A stretch of DNA of 64,000 nucleotides from positions 148,201,266 through 148,265,265 of the forward strand of contig CM061142.1 in the NCBI GenBank assembly GCA_030789695.1, given 5' to 3'. This DNA comes from Scilla litardierei. Its lineage: Eukaryota > Streptophyta > Magnoliopsida > Asparagales > Asparagaceae. Each line of letters opens with the position of its first letter. The stretch's first letter is position 1. The position numbers and the translations under genes are program-made. Of the stretch, positions 9,774-20,362 are shown in pieces. The notes beneath the pieces were generated by a model. The model saw only the letters and a program-made list of their open reading frames with translations. It searched no databases and was not told the DNA's origin.

Positions 9774-11408
9774 ATGGCACGAGCCAGCAACGGAAGGAAA
9801 CGCATGCCCCCTATCCCTGAGGAGGGGAATGACACATCGAATGGCAACCCCGAGGACATGCCCGTCGGCGACCACCATGCCCTCTCAACCGAAGAGACCG
9901 GTGGCTCAGAACTGGCCACGCAAGGACAGCTCCGCGCCCTGGCTCAGGAGACCAACGCAAGCCTCCAGACGTTGGTCGCGACGGTGCAGCAACTCGTCGG
10001 CCCGGTACCGCCCAACAGGGGCACGTTGGACGATGGCCATCGATGGACAGGGGATCCCCCGCACTTGCGGTCTGCCGTGGTCGACGACCACGGGGCCCAG
10101 AAACCGAACACGGAGCGACGGTTCACGCTGTCCGGCTCTCGTCAGGCGAGGTCACACGCCTCCTCACCCTATCGTGAAAGGAGCCGAAGAGAGACCGAAG
10201 AGACAGACGGCGAATCGAGGACGGCATCGTCTCGTCGATCACGGTCGTCCCGCCGCAGGAGAAGCGAACGACACCATTCGAGAGACCGATCACGGCGGAG
10301 CAGGAGCTCCCGCAGGAGGAGTCGGGAGCGTCGGGGCAGCCCGACCCCCAGCGCGGCGAAGGCTGCGGAGCCAGCCCCGCTGGTACCGGTGCTACCTCCA
10401 CCCCCGATCGATCCAGAGGCAGGCGAGTACCGCATCCCCGGAGGCATCCACGGAGACCGGTGTCCCTTATCACGAAGAATAACCGACGCACGGGTCCCCT
10501 CTCGATTCAGGATCCCGGTGCTAGGAAAGTACGACGGAATAGGAGACCCGGCACACCACGTGATGGACTACGAGGGGGACATGGCCTTCCAGGGAGCTGA
10601 CGATGACCTGCTTTGCCGGGGCTTCTATTCTACTCTCAGGGGAGCGGCGAGGATCTGGTACCACAGCCTGCCCGGCCGCTCCATCGACAGTTTCGAACAA
10701 CTCGCCCAGTTGTTCTACAAACAGTTCATGGCGGGGAGGCTGATCAAACCTGGTGCTGAACATCTGTTCAACATAGTGCAAGGCCCGGCCGAGCCACTCC
10801 GACAGTTCATGCACCGCTTCAATGCGGAAAGGCTGAACGTGAACAACCCACCCGACCTGGTGGTCCAGACGGCCCTTAAGAAAGGACTTCGCCACAGGGG
10901 CCTCAAGAAGTCCCTACACAACGACCCCCCGAAGGACCTCCCCGGGATCATGGCAAGGGCCGAACGCTTCATGCTGACCGAGGAGGCCTTGGCTGAGGAT
11001 GCAGGAAAAGCCGCTCGAGGGACCAAGTGTGGCGACGGTGGACGAGTTAGCCCCGAAGGGTACCGGACCGAGAAGAGGCAGAGGAACAGGCAGCGGGGAG
11101 AAAGCGCGAGGGACATCACCCCGGACGCCATTCTCTCCCAAGTACAGAAGGAAGAGCGAGCTGATCGCCCCCCACCGAAGGCTAAAAGAGGCGGGAAGAA
11201 CAGGGAGAAGTACTACAAGTACCACAAGGACGATGGTCATGACACAGAAGATTGCTGGCATTTGAAAAAGGACATTGAGAAGCTGATGAGCCGAGGGCAC
11301 GCCAGGAATCAGGCCGACGAGCCGGCCCACGGAGAAGGGACCTCCACACAGCCAAACAAGGGGAAGAAGATCAACACCATCCAAGGCCCCCTCCGCATCA
11401 TAGAGTGA
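9774..11408 (+). CDS. Tat1 gag with an RS-rich insert, 544 residues
   Basis: Complete open frame from ATGGCACGAGCC. The N-terminal third is low-complexity. An Arg/Ser-rich segment with many R-S and S-R-R steps, like an RS domain, spans about residues 130-195. The retrotransposon gag capsid core follows (about 245-400; L-G-K-Y-D-G and G-A-A-R-I-W-Y). Near residues 480-505 is the Tat C-terminal box H-K-D-D-G-H-D-T-E-D-C-W. The first Cys expected in that zinc-binding unit is replaced by Tyr. The product would be the structural capsid protein. The frame is undamaged, unlike most genes in the window, so the element may be fairly recent. A 230-bp non-coding spacer separates it from the tandem array. 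Confidence 0.88.
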   Translation: MARASNGRKRMPPIPEEGNDTSNGNPEDMPVGDHHALSTEETGGSELATQGQLRALAQETNASLQTLVATVQQLVGPVPPNRGTLDDGHRWTGDPPHLRSAVVDDHGAQKPNTERRFTLSGSRQARSHASSPYRERSRRETEETDGESRTASSRRSRSSRRRRSERHHSRDRSRRSRSSRRRSRERRGSPTPSAAKAAEPAPLVPVLPPPPIDPEAGEYRIPGGIHGDRCPLSRRITDARVPSRFRIPVLGKYDGIGDPAHHVMDYEGDMAFQGADDDLLCRGFYSTLRGAARIWYHSLPGRSIDSFEQLAQLFYKQFMAGRLIKPGAEHLFNIVQGPAEPLRQFMHRFNAERLNVNNPPDLVVQTALKKGLRHRGLKKSLHNDPPKDLPGIMARAERFMLTEEALAEDAGKAARGTKCGDGGRVSPEGYRTEKRQRNRQRGESARDITPDAILSQVQKEERADRPPPKAKRGGKNREKYYKYHKDDGHDTEDCWHLKKDIEKLMSRGHARNQADEPAHGEGTSTQPNKGKKINTIQGPLRIIE

Positions 11409-11640
11409 GCGGGCGACGTCTCTCCCCCCGGAAGCGGCCTAGTATGAGGGAGTTATCTAAGTTTACATCCCTCTGTCTAGCTTCATTTCTTTTTTTTCCA
11501 TTTCCTCCAAATGTACCGGTCCGGCAGGACTCTTGAGAGTACAAATGCATCCCTTTTGTTATCTTCATTTAAAACCCCGATGGAGTTGACATGACACCAA
11601 TAGCATGAAAGGTTGGGGACCGCCGCCTCACTGGAGGAGG

Positions 11641-12105
11641 AAGAGGAGCTTTGCCCTCGCCGACCGACTCCAGTGCCCATAGGTCTGGGGGAAATTCCCC
11701 CAGCAGGCACGGACGCCGACCGATCCTAAGCCGAGGAGCTTTGTCCTCGCCGACCGACTCCAGCGCTCATAAGTCTGGGGGAAATTCCCCCAGCAGGCGC
11801 GGACGCCGACCGGTCCTAAGCCGAGGAGCTTTGCCCTCGCCCACCGACTCCAGCGCTCATAAGTCTGGGGGCAATTCCCCCAGCAGGCACGGACGCCGAC
11901 CGGTCCTAAGCCGAGGAGCTTTGCCCTCGCCGACCGACACCAGCGCTCATAAGCCTGGGGGCAATTCCCCCAGCAGACACGGACGCCGACCGGTCCTAAG
12001 CCAAGGAGCTCTGCCCTCGCTGACCGACTCCTGTGCCCCTAAGTCTGGGGAGAATTCCCCCAGCCAACGCCAGCTTCGTCCATTCCTAAACCAAGAACAA
12101 GGCGA
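11641..12105 (+). repeat. 90-bp tandem repeat, about five units, in Tat1
   Basis: Units start CCGAGGAGCT at 11731, 11821, 11911 and 12001 (exactly 90 bp apart), with a partial one before. Each has the near-palindrome CTGGGGG-AAATT-CCCCCAG. The last unit is most diverged. Because 90 is a multiple of three, one frame stays open for over 200 codons, probably by chance. Array position just after gag mirrors Tat2. 12106-12469 is non-coding spacer. Confidence 0.92.
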
Positions 12106-12469
12106 CAACGCAAAGTACACAAGAAGTCCAAGTAAGTCGATTTCGTTTATAATAGCTAACCAGAGTACAAAAATGCGTCTTATTTACAGGGGATCAAGGC
12201 GAAGGAAACACCCTACAAACAATCTACTCACGACGAATGACAGAGTTCTTCGCCTACAGAAGCTAGATCGACACCGACAGAGCAAAATTGGTTGACAAAA
12301 GACCCGAAGTAGGTAGCCCAAGCTAGCAGCCATGTAACCAGCAATTATTGGCCATGGAGCCGATAACGAAGCCGAAGGAGATAGCAGGGGCCAGGGATCC
12401 ATTTCAAGTATACTGGCCCAAAGCGAAGCGAATGCTTAAAAATTTAAGGATAAGGCCGGGAGGGACGGC

Positions 12470-13833
12470 TTAGGGAGCCCGAGCTCGGGAGGACACATCC
12501 TCGGGCACTTCGCCATGCTCGGAGCGAGGGGGATCGACCGGCGGTGGGGCTTGCCGAACACGCTCCGCACATTCCCGAAAAGAAGACTGGACGACTTCAA
12601 CGATCCGAGGGGTGATGAGGTCTTCATACTTACCGAAGGCCTCCCTGAGAACCTCGAAGATCCTCTTCCCCAGGGTCTCGACGATGCCCTTCTCCACCTC
12701 CTCTGCAAGCCGCACCACCTGGCGCCGATCCGACAGTTCCCTCTGAAGCTCCTCCCTCTCCAGGCGGAACGACTCCGCCGCTTCCTCAGCCGACTGATGA
12801 GCATCCTCCAGCTTTCCCTGGAGGTCACCCACTCGTCCCTCCAACTCGGCCACATGGAGGTTGAGACGCCGAGACTCCATCTGGGCCTCCGTCATAGCCA
12901 CCTCAGCCGCCCCGGCCCGCTCCTGAGCCCTCATGGAGGACTCCTCCAGCTCCCTCAAGCGGACGGCTCGACACTGCAACTCCACAGCGAGCGCTGAACC
13001 CTGAAAAGAGGAGACATGGGCTAAGAAGAGGATAAAGAGAAAGAGAGGATAGCAAGATAACCGAACCTGTTGAAGGATCCAGACCAAGGAATCCGACATC
13101 TTGTCGGCCGGGATCTTCTTGAGGAGGCTGCGGTCCCGGGGAGGGACGGAGACCTCGGCAACCTGCTGGGCCAGGGCTCGGTCAACAAACATCGAACTCC
13201 CAGGGACGACGATCGAAGCCAAGTCGCTCGCCAACAAGGCCCCGACCCCTGGTGATACGGGCGAAGACGCTGCGAGGGGGGTGGCTGGCAAAGCTATCGA
13301 AGGATCCTCGGCGGTCGCCACGGGAAGCGCGGAACCTGCCGGACCGGAGGGATCCACGTCCTCCTTCCTCTTCTTTCCACCGTGGGGCTCCGAAGGCGCC
13401 GGAGGGGAACGCTTCCGCCTCGCACCATCCTCACCCCCCGGAAGGGGATCGCCAGAAGAAGAGGCGGGAGGCACGGCCACCACCTTACCCACGGAAGGCT
13501 CGGCTTGGCGCACTTCCTCCTCAACGGTCCTCCGAGGCGCCCTTCCAGAGGTACTACCTCGGCTCTGAGCGGCTCCACGACGGATCAGCTCATCGACGTC
13601 ACGGACGAATTCACGGCCAGCCATCCCTGCAAAGGAGACCGAAATCAGGATGAGTCATAGGGCGATCCGGGGATGAAAAAGCGACCTACCCGGAGACCAC
13701 AAGACGGCCTTCAGGAGTAGGTCGTCCAACAAAGACCAGATGGACTTCGTTTCCAAAGGAAGAGCCAACAGAAGCGCAGCGGCTGCCCGGTCGGCGTATG
13801 AGAGAACTAACGACGGGTGAGGATGGACAGAAC
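12470..13833 (-). CDS. Antisense gene of Tat1 (aORF) with two putative introns, 5' end missing
   Basis: Minus-strand gene downstream of gag, like the antisense ORFs known in Tat-lineage elements; function unknown. A continuous 384-codon frame runs 13624-12470. I read it as three exons, 13833-13690, 13626-13067 and 13000-12470. The introns are 13689-13627 (63 bp, GTAGGT...TTTGCAG) and 13066-13001 (66 bp, GTTCGG...TTTTCAG). The second is in frame and would otherwise encode a hydrophobic F-L-F-I-L-F-L stretch. The first is phase 1 and joins the upstream exon without a stop. The protein has a Pro/Ser/Ala-rich basic N-terminal part, a predicted coiled coil rich in Glu/Arg (lower 12950-12600) and an acidic tail. 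The N-terminal exon is cut at 13833 by Copia-2. Exon structure is inferred. Confidence 0.65.
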
Positions 13834-14438
13834 TGTTGGATATGGAAGACGTTTGTACACCCTTGTGGGGGATGTACGAGGGATTACGGACCTCGAACGT
13901 CGCGTACACGAAGTCGTGTGCAAAGGGAATCTGTTCCCTTGCGGAGAGGATCTCTGGATGAGCGGGAAAGTCGCATTATATATGCATAAGTGCATGCGAC
14001 ATATGGCTAATAAAGGGGGAATATCTTAAGCTTATGTTGTACCATGCATATGGTACAACTTAAGCTTATAATGTGCCATGTATCATGGTACACCTTAATT
14101 AAGTTGTTCCAAAGGAACAACTTACCCTAAAATAACTACCTTGGGGGCTATAAATAAGACCCAAGGGTAGCCATTTTCCTTACACATTTGCATGAAATTC
14201 ATGCATGCATCTTCTTCATAGCGAAGCTCTGCAGAAATATTTCCTCTCCCTCCTTCCAAGTTCTTAATCTAAAATAGAGATTTAGATTGTGGATTAGTAG
14301 CCTTACTCCGTTCGTGGGAAGACTCGATCCGTCGTGGCGAATCCGAAGGCAAAGTTCCGAGACTATCGTTCCGCATACGCAAGCGTAAGTCTCCACTTTA
14401 ATTATCGATCCTAACTTTGTTTTGGATAGGATCCTTCA
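13834..14438 (+). repeat. 5' LTR of Copia-2
   Basis: TGTTGGATATGG...CCTTCA. It contains a near-palindrome around GTACCATGCATATGGTAC (14039-14056) and a perfect inverted repeat AAGTTGTTCC-AA-AGGAACAACTT region at 14101-14122 just upstream of the TATA box. Confidence 0.96.
14149..14156 (+). promoter_or_regulatory. TATA box in the Copia-2 5' LTR
   Basis: TATAAATA in a GGGGGC-TATAAATA-AGACCC context, the best promoter match in the window. The 3' LTR copy is at 21707-21714. Confidence 0.75.
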
Positions 14439-14439
14439 T

Positions 14440-14452
14440 TGGTATCAGAGCC
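14440..14452 (+). promoter_or_regulatory. Primer binding site of Copia-2 (tRNA-iMet)
   Basis: TGGTATCAGAGCC, complementary to the 3' end of initiator methionine tRNA, one base after the LTR. Confidence 0.95.
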
Positions 14453-14510
14453 ATATGGGTTCGCCCCGGTCAATCCACCGCCCCGTCGAAACTACGAACG
14501 AGTCGTTGTC

Positions 14511-14655
14511 TTTTTCACGAATGGGTCTCCTACTATTACGGATATAGTAGGAACGCTTCGTGACGGAGAGAACGCATCGGTTGTTCTTTTTACGTTAGGG
14601 TCTCCTATCATTACGGATATGGTAGGAACTCTCCGTGACGGGAAGAACCGACCGT
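14511..14655 (+). repeat. Two tandem hairpin units in the Copia-2 leader
   Basis: Two units of about 70-76 bp, each with GGGTCTCCTA, an inverted CCTA(C)TA-TTACGGATA-TAGTAGG-like pair and a CGTGACGG end. Near the primer site, so possibly a packaging or dimer signal; that role is inference. Confidence 0.6.
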
Positions 14656-14890
14656 TAACGTAGTACGTTATTCATTTTTGGCACACGGCCATTAAGAGAT
14701 AACTAATTTCTTCGACGAACGGGTGCTTCATCGAGGAAGATGATGGAAGTTATTTCCATCGGGTAAGAGGAAAATTTGGTGCATGTGCACCATGGCCAAA
14801 TGGGCTATGAAGACCATGCACCCCCTCTCCCCATGCGGAGGGGGTTGGCTACGGCCAATAACCACCGGCGACCACCCCATCAAGGGGGAG

Positions 14891-15490
14891 GAGAAAGTGC
14901 GGCGACCCCATTCAAAGGGGGTGGCCGGCCATGGCCAAAGGGGCCATGGCCGGCCAATGCCGAATGGCCTTGGCCATGGCCGGCCATGGCCAAGCCATGA
15001 CCGGCCATGGCCAGGCCGGCAGTGGCCGGCCAAGGCCAGGCCGGCAGTGGCCGGCCTTGGCCAAGGGCCTGCCGGCCAGGCCGGCCCTGGCAGTGGCCAG
15101 GGCCGGCCCAGGCCGGCCTGCCGGCCCTGGCAGTGGCCAGGGCCGGCGCCCTGGCCACTGCGAGGGCCAGGCCGGCCTTGGCAGAGGCCAGGGCCGGCGC
15201 CCTGGCCTCAGGCCAGGGCCTGGTCGAGGCCAGGGCAGGAGCCCTGGCCCCGGCCAGCGGCCAGGCCGCCCTGGCAAGAGGCCAGGGCAGCGCCCTGGCC
15301 TCAGGCCAGGGCCTGGCCGAGGCCAGGGCAGGAGCCCTGGCCCCGGCCAGTGGCCTGGCCGGCCGGCCCTGGCAGAGGCCAGGCCCTGGCCGGCCCTGGC
15401 CGAGGGGGCCAGGCCCCCTGGCCGGCCAGGGCAGAGGCCCTGGCCGGCCTTTGGCCAAGCCCCGGTCAGGGCAGAGGCCCTGACCGGGAA
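14891..15490. repeat. GGCCGG/CCTGGCC-rich low-complexity array in the Copia-2 leader
   Basis: About 600 bp built almost entirely of GGCC, GGCCGGCC, CCATGGCC and CCAGGGC steps, highly self-complementary and very GC-rich. All frames on both strands lack stops here only because of composition; no gene is claimed. From 15490 to 16291 the leader continues as non-coding sequence with short repeats of GTGCTCTACTCTACGGAGA (15749-15840). Confidence 0.85.
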
Positions 15491-16291
15491 GAAGTTGATT
15501 TCGAAAATTGGTCGACCAATTTTGTGTTTTTGGTCGACCAATCCGACAGATGGTCTGGGTCGATTGCAAACTTGCCAAATGACCCATACGGGGTTACAAA
15601 TGGCCTTGGTCAAACTCGAATGTGTCGATTAGTCCATACGGGGCTAATCACAGTGCCGACTAGTTCATACGGAACTAACGTTTTTAATGAAGTTTTTCAT
15701 TGGGCTCTACTCCTTGAAGATTAGCCATAGTGCTCTACTTCATGCGAGAGTAGCCATGTCATTGTGCTCTACTCTACGGAGATTAGCCAATGTACTTGAG
15801 ACGTTGTGCTCTACTCTACGGAGACTAGCCAACGTGCTTTCAAATTTTTGAAAAAGATGTTTTTCAAATAGGTTATGTCCCGTCCTTAAATCGGGATAGC
15901 GCAATTTAGAATTCCAAGTCCTACCACGATCCGGCCATGGTTATCTAACCCATGGGTGTGTAGAACAGGTCTCGTGGCTTGGCAATTGTTGCGTTAAAAT
16001 TCTTTGCGCTAATTCTCACCTATTCTATTTTGAAAGATATGTTTTTCAAAAGTAATTTTCCGCTGCTAATACCATACGGGTATTATTTCTGATTTCTTTT
16101 TACTTAAGATAAGTAAGAGGGATACTTTGAAAGTTACTTCTAGATGGTAGTTGGGAACGTAGTGAACTTCTCGATTCTAGAGTAACATTTCAACGCATCC
16201 AAGGAACTTATCAAGTGTTTAAAGAATCGAAACTTTATGCATAGAATTTTGATCGTGTTTTTCATTCTCTTTGCAGTTTTTTGAATCGAAA

Positions 16292-19200
16292 ATGTCTACC
16301 GCTTCTAAGAATATTGTCGCAGGGCTTAACAAAGGTGAAAAGCTCAACGGCGACAATTATAAACTTTGGTCAATAAAGATCCAATATGTTTTGGAGGAGC
16401 AAGATGTGCTCGAAACACTCCAAAACGTAATGGTAGAACCTGAGTTGGGCAATACGGCCCAACACAAGAGGGACCGGGAAGCTTATGACACTTGGACTCG
16501 AAAGAACAAAATAGCACGCATTACGTTACTGTCCGCGATGGACAATGACATAATGCGTCTATTTCGAGAATTCGATCTAGCCAAAGACATATGGTCTGAG
16601 CTAGAAGTAAAGTTTGGTGGAACTTCGGTTACCAAACTCCGCTCCTTGAATATTCAATTTGATTCGTACAAGATGCGGCGAGATCATTCTATGAAAAAGC
16701 ATCTCCGCCACATGGCGAATCTAATATCTGAATTAAAGGATGCGGGTGTTACGCTGTCTGACGAACAACAGATCCAAGCAGTCATTCATTCACTCCCAGA
16801 TAGCTGGGATAACATGAAAATGCATCTCACGCATAATGAGTGCATTAAAACTTTAAGCGATGTATCGAAACACCTCGAACTCGAGGAAGAGCGGATTCAA
16901 GCCGCAAAACCAAGTGCAGAAGTGCACGTGGCCGCTAGTTCCTCACATGGAGGAAATAAGCGGAAGAATAAACGCTTAAGGTTTGTGAACGAACGTAAGC
17001 AAGAACCGGAGACCTCAAAGAAGACAAAGAACAAAAAGTGGCAAAAGAATGTGCACTCAAAGAAGAAAAACTTGAAGAAGATCAAGTGCTTTAAGTGCAA
17101 CAAGTACGGTCACTTCGCCCGTTCATGTACGGATGGAAGTGATAAGGTAACTTGTAGGGCTAGTTACATATGTGTTTCTAGTTCCATGTTTCTTGCTGAA
17201 TCTAACTATTTTTGGTTGATTGATTCAGGGGCCACAGACCACGTAGCGAAGGACAGAAGGTTCTTCGTAGAGTATCGAAAGATAACTCAAGGAACAAAGT
17301 GGATATACGTCGGCAACAACACACGTGTTGAAGTCAAAGGCGTCGGAACATGCAAGCTAGTTCTCGACAACGGCCGGACTTTATTATTGCACGACGTCCT
17401 CTTTGCTCCAGATATTAGAAGGAATATCGTTTCCGTGGTCATGTTAATGTCTTTAGATTATGAGTGGAGGTTCTATAAACAATATGTTGACCTTGTTTGT
17501 AATAATTCTTTAATTGGTTCTGGTAATGTTTGTAATGGATTAATTGTTTTAAATACAATGTATGATGATTCTTCTTCCATTAATGAAAGTTTCCATTTGA
17601 CAAATGCTTCTAACTCTGAGTCTGAGATCATTTGTTGGCATGCAAGACTTGGTCATATTGGACCAACTAGAATGGATAGACTTGCCAAAAGTGGCTTGCT
17701 ATCTAATGTTTCAAAAGTTGAAATGTCAACTTGCGAACATTGTCTTGTAGGGAAAACTTGTCGCAAGCCGTTTGGAACTGGCACAAGGGCCGAAGTTCCA
17801 TTACAGCTTATCCATTCGGACATTTGCGGTCCAATGAATGTTAAGACAAGACGCGGGAAGTCCTATTTCATCACATTCATTGATGACTTCACCCGTTTCG
17901 GACATATCTATTTGATATCCCACAAAAGTGAAGCTTTGGCTTGCTTTAAAAACTATATGAGTTTAGTGGAGAATCAATTAGATCGCAAGATTAAGGTTTT
18001 GCGAACCGATAGGGGTGGTGAATATCAATCAATAAGTTTTAAGGAACTTTGTGATGAAAAAGGCATAGTACATCAGGTAACTATGCCTTACACTCCACAA
18101 CAAAACGGTGTTGCGGAAAGAAGAAATAGGACATTGATGGAAATGGTCCGATCAATGATGTCACATGCAAATTTGCCTATCACCTTTTGGGGTGACGCAT
18201 TATTGACGGCAGCATTCATCTTAAACCGTGTACCCTCAAAGTCGGTAAGTTCCACTCCTTATGAGTTGTGGAACAATAGAACTCCAGACTTAAACATTCT
18301 AAAACCTTGGGGTTGTGCCTCTTACGCACATTTATCCTCTCACAAATATGGCAAACTTGGGCCACGTGGGAGGAAGTGTATCTTCATCCGATACGCTGAA
18401 AACTCCAAAGGATATGTTTTCGTCGGTCAAGAGGACAATGGGGGTCTAATAGAATTCGAATCGAGGGATGTTGTCTTCTTGGAAAAAGAGTTTCCAAGAC
18501 AGGGTGAGATAAGTCAAGACTTATCCTTGTTTGAGACTTGGCATCAAGAAGGATCGGAACGTTCGAGTGGGAGAATTCTTGGTGAAGAAGAAAATACGTT
18601 TCAAACTTCACCAATGGATGATACGAACGATACCAATCCTATTCCGAGTGGGAGTGATGTTATTCCAAGTGGGAGTGATGTCATTCCAAGTGGGAGTGAT
18701 CAAACTCAAACAAGACGTAGTAATCGAACGAGACTAACACCTCTGAGATTTGAGGATGAATTTCCTCAAACATTCATGACATTACTACAAGATGATGACG
18801 AACCTGCAAATTTCAAACAGGCCGTCACATGCCCTGTTAAAGATAAATGGATAGCGGCAATGGAAGAAGAACTTCAATCCATGAAAACAAACCAAGTCTG
18901 GGACTTGGTTAATTTACCTAAGGGACGTAGAGCCACTGGGAACAAGTGGGTTCTCAAAATCAAGCATAAGGCTGATGGCTCCATCGAGAAATATAAAGCT
19001 CGCCTTGTTGCGAAAGGTTTTACGCAACAGGAAGGAATAGACTACGAAGAGACTTTCTCTCCTGTCGTGCATTTTACCTCCATTCGCTTAATTCTGGCAA
19101 TGGTGGCTTGTTTGGACCTCGAGTTACATCAGATGGATGTAAAGACTGCTTTTCTTAACGGAGAACTAGATGAGGAGATCTACATGGAACAACCAAACGG

Positions 19201-20362
19201 GTTTGTACAAGAAGAAAACAAACATAAGGTTTGTAAACTTCGTAAATCCATATATGGTCTTAAACAATCCTCAAGGCAGTGGTATATGCGCTTTCAAGAA
19301 GTCGTATTGTCGTATGGTTTCTCCATGCTCGACGAAGACAACTGCGTATATATTAAGAGGATTAAAAACAAGTATGTAATTATGTCTCTTTATGTAGATG
19401 ACATACTTATAGCCGGAAATGATAAGCGTCTTATATTGGATATCAAAGCTTGGCTTTCATCCGTCTTTGAGATGAAAGACATGGGTGAAGCTGCATATAT
19501 CCTTGGGGTTAAGATCTCAAGGAATCGTTCCAAGAAACTTCTTTCTCTCTCTCAAGAGACATATATAAAGAAAGTTTTAGAACGGTTTAATATGCAGGAC
19601 TGCAAGCCAATTGATACTCCAATAAGCAAAGGCGAGGGTCTATGTTTGGAGATGTGTCCCAAAGATCCAAAAGAAAAGAAAGCTATGGAAAAAGTTCCAT
19701 ACTCCAGTGCTGTCGGGAGTCTGATGTACGCCATGATGTGTACCAGACCCGACATTTGCTATGCTGTTGGAATGGTAAGCCGTTACCAATCCAACCCAGG
19801 GCAGGCACACTGGAAAGCGGTGAAGAGGATATTAAGATACCTCAAAGGGACTGCGGACTATGCGTTATGCTATCAAGGCAATACCTTGAGACTCGAAGGC
19901 TATACCGATGCTGATTGGGCAGGTGATCTCGACGAGCGAAGATCTACCTCAGGCTTTGTTTTCTTACTCGGGAATGGTGCAATATCCTGGAGCAGCAAGA
20001 AACAAACCTGCATCGCTCTATCAACCATGGAAGCTGAGTTCGTAGCATTCAGCATGGCGGTCCAAGAAGCTGTTTGGCTTAGGAAATTCTTAGACAGGCT
20101 GACGAATGCCACTGACTCAAGCACTGTTCCCATATACAGTGATAGTCAAGCTTCGATTGCCTATGTCAAAGATCCTAAATTTCATTGTAAGACCAAACAC
20201 ATTGACATTCGATTCAAGTTTGCAAAGGATTATGACAAACGGAAGGAAGTAGACATAGGATACATATCCACGCATGAGATGATAGCGGATCCCCTTACTA
20301 AGGCGATCCCCAGAGATGTGTTTTTCAAACACTTATCATCTATGGGAATGCGTAGGAGCTGA
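16292..20362 (+). CDS. Copia-2 gag-pol polyprotein, 1,356 residues, intact
   Basis: Single open frame. I chose ATG 16292 (AAAATGTCT); the frame upstream is open for only seven codons and has no ATG. Domains in copia order: UBN2-type gag (about 10-210), Lys-rich linker, C-F-K-C...H...C zinc knuckle (266-279) and protease D-S-G-A (Asp 311). Then come the pre-integrase zinc domain (H-A-R-L-G-H, C-E-H-C) and integrase with catalytic Asp 510, Asp 573 and Glu 609 (D-D-35-E). Reverse transcriptase with Y-V-D-D (1034-1037) and RNase H (D-A-D-W-A-G; S-T-M-E-A-E-F) close the chain. It would process itself into capsid, protease, integrase and RT for replication in cytoplasmic particles. Between integrase and RT an eight-residue unit I-P-S-G-S-D-V repeats three times (18642-18705). 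No stop or frameshift was seen and all catalytic residues are present. Confidence 0.96.
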   Translation: MSTASKNIVAGLNKGEKLNGDNYKLWSIKIQYVLEEQDVLETLQNVMVEPELGNTAQHKRDREAYDTWTRKNKIARITLLSAMDNDIMRLFREFDLAKDIWSELEVKFGGTSVTKLRSLNIQFDSYKMRRDHSMKKHLRHMANLISELKDAGVTLSDEQQIQAVIHSLPDSWDNMKMHLTHNECIKTLSDVSKHLELEEERIQAAKPSAEVHVAASSSHGGNKRKNKRLRFVNERKQEPETSKKTKNKKWQKNVHSKKKNLKKIKCFKCNKYGHFARSCTDGSDKVTCRASYICVSSSMFLAESNYFWLIDSGATDHVAKDRRFFVEYRKITQGTKWIYVGNNTRVEVKGVGTCKLVLDNGRTLLLHDVLFAPDIRRNIVSVVMLMSLDYEWRFYKQYVDLVCNNSLIGSGNVCNGLIVLNTMYDDSSSINESFHLTNASNSESEIICWHARLGHIGPTRMDRLAKSGLLSNVSKVEMSTCEHCLVGKTCRKPFGTGTRAEVPLQLIHSDICGPMNVKTRRGKSYFITFIDDFTRFGHIYLISHKSEALACFKNYMSLVENQLDRKIKVLRTDRGGEYQSISFKELCDEKGIVHQVTMPYTPQQNGVAERRNRTLMEMVRSMMSHANLPITFWGDALLTAAFILNRVPSKSVSSTPYELWNNRTPDLNILKPWGCASYAHLSSHKYGKLGPRGRKCIFIRYAENSKGYVFVGQEDNGGLIEFESRDVVFLEKEFPRQGEISQDLSLFETWHQEGSERSSGRILGEEENTFQTSPMDDTNDTNPIPSGSDVIPSGSDVIPSGSDQTQTRRSNRTRLTPLRFEDEFPQTFMTLLQDDDEPANFKQAVTCPVKDKWIAAMEEELQSMKTNQVWDLVNLPKGRRATGNKWVLKIKHKADGSIEKYKARLVAKGFTQQEGIDYEETFSPVVHFTSIRLILAMVACLDLELHQMDVKTAFLNGELDEEIYMEQPNGFVQEENKHKVCKLRKSIYGLKQSSRQWYMRFQEVVLSYGFSMLDEDNCVYIKRIKNKYVIMSLYVDDILIAGNDKRLILDIKAWLSSVFEMKDMGEAAYILGVKISRNRSKKLLSLSQETYIKKVLERFNMQDCKPIDTPISKGEGLCLEMCPKDPKEKKAMEKVPYSSAVGSLMYAMMCTRPDICYAVGMVSRYQSNPGQAHWKAVKRILRYLKGTADYALCYQGNTLRLEGYTDADWAGDLDERRSTSGFVFLLGNGAISWSSKKQTCIALSTMEAEFVAFSMAVQEAVWLRKFLDRLTNATDSSTVPIYSDSQASIAYVKDPKFHCKTKHIDIRFKFAKDYDKRKEVDIGYISTHEMIADPLTKAIPRDVFFKHLSSMGMRRS

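Larger units (their letters stand above)
8749..13833 (+). mobile_element. Tat1: non-autonomous Tat/Retand-like Ty3/gypsy element, right end missing
   Basis: Order: 966-bp LTR, primer site, one complete gag, a 90-bp tandem repeat array and an antisense gene. No protease, RT or integrase is present between gag and the array, so it would need pol from a relative. The gag C-terminal K-D-D-G-H-D-T-E-D-C-W box and the antisense gene are hallmarks of the Tat lineage. The element is inserted in the Tekay-1 3' LTR. Its 3' part is lost: at 13834 it meets the Copia-2 LTR, and beyond Copia-2 lies a different element. Confidence 0.82.

Noticed and set aside
11651..12295. 214-codon frame through the 90-bp repeats
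   Set aside because: 90 is a multiple of three, so an open frame propagates by itself; no independent coding sign.
14783..15724. Several open frames of 150-310 codons on both strands
   Set aside because: They exist only because the GGCC-rich array has no A/T-rich stop codons; all frames are open and the products are simple Gly/Pro/Ala/Arg repeats.
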